Notes under the pieces: model-generated
The model's input: only the letters and a program-made list of their open reading frames with translations
What the model was told of the DNA's origin: nothing
The model's database searches: none
Position numbers and translations under genes: made by a program
From: Flavobacteriales bacterium
Lineage (GTDB): Bacteria > Bacteroidota > Bacteroidia > Flavobacteriales_D > Crocinitomicaceae
DNA length: 8,017 nt
Assembly: GCA_947461185.1 (NCBI GenBank)
Contig: CANHJY010000077.1
Coordinates: 1-8,017, forward strand
Direction of reading: 5' to 3'
Shown here: one piece after another, positions 6,625 through 8,017 of the stretch
Layout of the letters: the number at the start of each line of letters is the position of its first letter
Position numbering within the stretch: the stretch's first letter is position 1

Positions 6625-8017
6625 GGAATTTGAAATAATAACCTCTTTGGTCTTACAGCATCATTCCATGAAAATTTATCGATGAATTGAATATCTTCAT
6701 TTAATTCTTCAATTGGATAAAAAATACCTTCAGGTTCTGTATTATAAGTCAATTTTGTCACTTCGCCACTATCAAGAAATATTTTTAAATCGCTACTAAG
6801 TAAATAATTCATTCCTAACCTCTTAATGATTACGGCCGAATCAGTTTTGATCATTTCTTCAGGATAAAATATCGTTTGAGCATTTCCATTGACCAAAGTT
6901 TTGTAAATCTCGCCATCCTTAAAAAAGGCATCCATATAGTTTCCTGCTACTTGATTATAAAATTTTCCAGAATCCAATTCCATAATTGCAGTTGCATTTT
7001 GCTTTAAAAACACACGGTCTATGACGGAATCGGTAAGATAAACTTCCAATGTATCTGCTTTGAGTTCAATATTTTTTGACCAAATTATTGGACTTCCAAA
7101 AAAATCCATCTTTTGAATTGAATCTGTAAAATGCAAACTATCTGAAATGGCTTGCATATCCTTATTATAAAGCTTTACGTTGTGATATGCATTATAGAAT
7201 AATGGACTGTCAAGCGTGTCATTTTGATTAAATATGGTATCTGCCGAAATTAAAATAGTATCTGTTTTTTGCACCTTAAAAATTTGACAGTTTCCTGTTA
7301 AAAGTGTCGAATGCTCAATGTCTGAAATTTTCCCGTAATTGCCATAATATTTCGTTTTTTCAGTTGTATCCTCATAATATACATGGCCCTTGGCAATTGA
7401 AAGCCCTTTTTTCGGTTGATATAAAAGCGTATCTCCTTTAATGGTTTTGCTTGCGTCGACCAAAGATGCATTTTTTATCAAACTTCCTTCTTCTGTTTTT
7501 ACATTGTACCACCCCTTTTCACAGTACAATTTTGTTGTGCCTTTTTTGATTGTTGTTGGTCCGTAAAAAGTACTAATCTGTTTGCTATAGGTAAATTGCA
7601 ATGTGTCTGTTGACATCGTAAGGTCATCATTCTTGTATTTTACATTTCCTTTGAAGAAAAAATCTTTAGATTCAGGATAAAAGTATCCAAACTGACTCGT
7701 TATACTTTCATTCGATACGATACTTTCAATTTTCCCCTTATTTCGATATACACCTAATCCATTTTTGGCGTCATAATCCAACGAATCCGTGATAATTTTA
7801 TATTCCATGTCTCTTGCTCTGACGTGTCCCCAGAGTTTTGCTTTTTTATTTTTACCATCGTAATATAAGGAATCGCAGTATAAATTGATGTCATCTTTGG
7901 TAATATGGACATTACCGTATGCTTTAACAGCTTTGATTTTTTCAAAGTAGTGCGCAGAATCACAATACATGGTATTGCCTTGGTACAAGAAGTTTACTGA
8001 TCCTACTAAACGATGGG
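6621..8017 (-). CDS. OstA/LptA-like repeat protein, N-terminus beyond window
   Basis: The frame is open from the right edge to a stop at 6623-6621, giving 464 complete codons. A TTG at 7988 could be taken as a start, but the frame continues upstream as HRLVGSVNF, which fits the protein's own repeat, so the true N-terminus and any signal peptide lie beyond 8017. The sequence is a series of short beta-strand rungs with a recurring [YTA]xD[ST]L.[YF] motif and, 15 residues later, a G[NH]V-like turn; the spacing is mostly 29 residues. This is the pattern of the OstA/LptA fold, whose stacked rungs form a hydrophobic groove that carries lipopolysaccharide across the periplasm. E. coli LptA has only about 185 residues, so this is a long version, as in OstA-like proteins of Bacteroidota. 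Asp, Lys and aromatic residues are abundant and no transmembrane segment is seen. A lipopolysaccharide-transport role is inferred from the fold. Confidence 0.85.
   Translation of the reverse strand, partial: HRLVGSVNFLYQGNTMYCDSAHYFEKIKAVKAYGNVHITKDDINLYCDSLYYDGKNKKAKLWGHVRARDMEYKIITDSLDYDAKNGLGVYRNKGKIESIVSNESITSQFGYFYPESKDFFFKGNVKYKNDDLTMSTDTLQFTYSKQISTFYGPTTIKKGTTKLYCEKGWYNVKTEEGSLIKNASLVDASKTIKGDTLLYQPKKGLSIAKGHVYYEDTTEKTKYYGNYGKISDIEHSTLLTGNCQIFKVQKTDTILISADTIFNQNDTLDSPLFYNAYHNVKLYNKDMQAISDSLHFTDSIQKMDFFGSPIIWSKNIELKADTLEVYLTDSVIDRVFLKQNATAIMELDSGKFYNQVAGNYMDAFFKDGEIYKTLVNGNAQTIFYPEEMIKTDSAVIIKRLGMNYLLSSDLKIFLDSGEVTKLTYNTEPEGIFYPIEELNEDIQFIDKFSWNDAVRPKRLLFQIP

Noticed and set aside
7754..7963. 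Open frame of 69 codons in another frame of the minus strand
   Set aside because: It is a shifted reading of the OstA-like gene, whose own frame carries the 29-residue repeat.
1..8017. Search by eye for CRISPR repeats, tRNA or rRNA, insertion sequences, phage or defence genes
   Set aside because: No direct-repeat array, cloverleaf, transposase or defence-family motif was seen; nearly all bases are in conserved chromosomal genes.

Overview
The window reads as ordinary chromosomal DNA from a member of the Bacteroidota, probably of the Flavobacteriia/Cytophagia/Sphingobacteriia type. The basis is AT-rich sequence with AT-ending codons, starts preceded by A/T-rich stretches rather than Shine-Dalgarno sequences, a TAnnTTTG-type promoter box, and proteins whose wording resembles Bacteroidota versions (a long OstA-like repeat protein, a bifunctional Rel, fumarylacetoacetase). 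The taxonomic call is by recognition only; no search was run.

Layout. Bases 1-1898 are read on the minus strand. A small membrane-anchored SRPBCC-fold protein (1898-1365) overlaps by 4 bases a secreted M28 zinc peptidase related to human plasma glutamate carboxypeptidase; the peptidase runs off the left edge. A 101-base intergenic gap (1899-1999) separates this pair from a divergent plus-strand cluster. That cluster is ychF (2000-3097), fumarylacetoacetase (3109-4383) and a full-length Rel/SpoT (p)ppGpp synthetase-hydrolase (4393-6624), with gaps of 11 and 9 bases, so probably one operon. From the right, a minus-strand OstA/LptA-like protein converges on rel; the two share a TTAA that holds both stop codons. 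Its N-terminus lies beyond the right edge.

How the genes fit together. The plus-strand cluster joins a ribosome-associated ATPase, the last enzyme of tyrosine breakdown and the stringent-response enzyme. This is compatible with a growth and nutrient-status theme, but co-transcription and any functional link are inference from spacing. The minus-strand genes concern the cell envelope or exported proteins: a secreted peptidase, a membrane-tethered lipid-binding-fold protein and a probable lipopolysaccharide-transport-like protein.

I found no tRNA, rRNA, CRISPR array, insertion sequence, phage gene, toxin-antitoxin pair or defence system, and no gene-free stretch longer than 101 bases. I do not see an undescribed system here. 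The most notable structure is the strict ~29-residue periodicity of the OstA-like protein.
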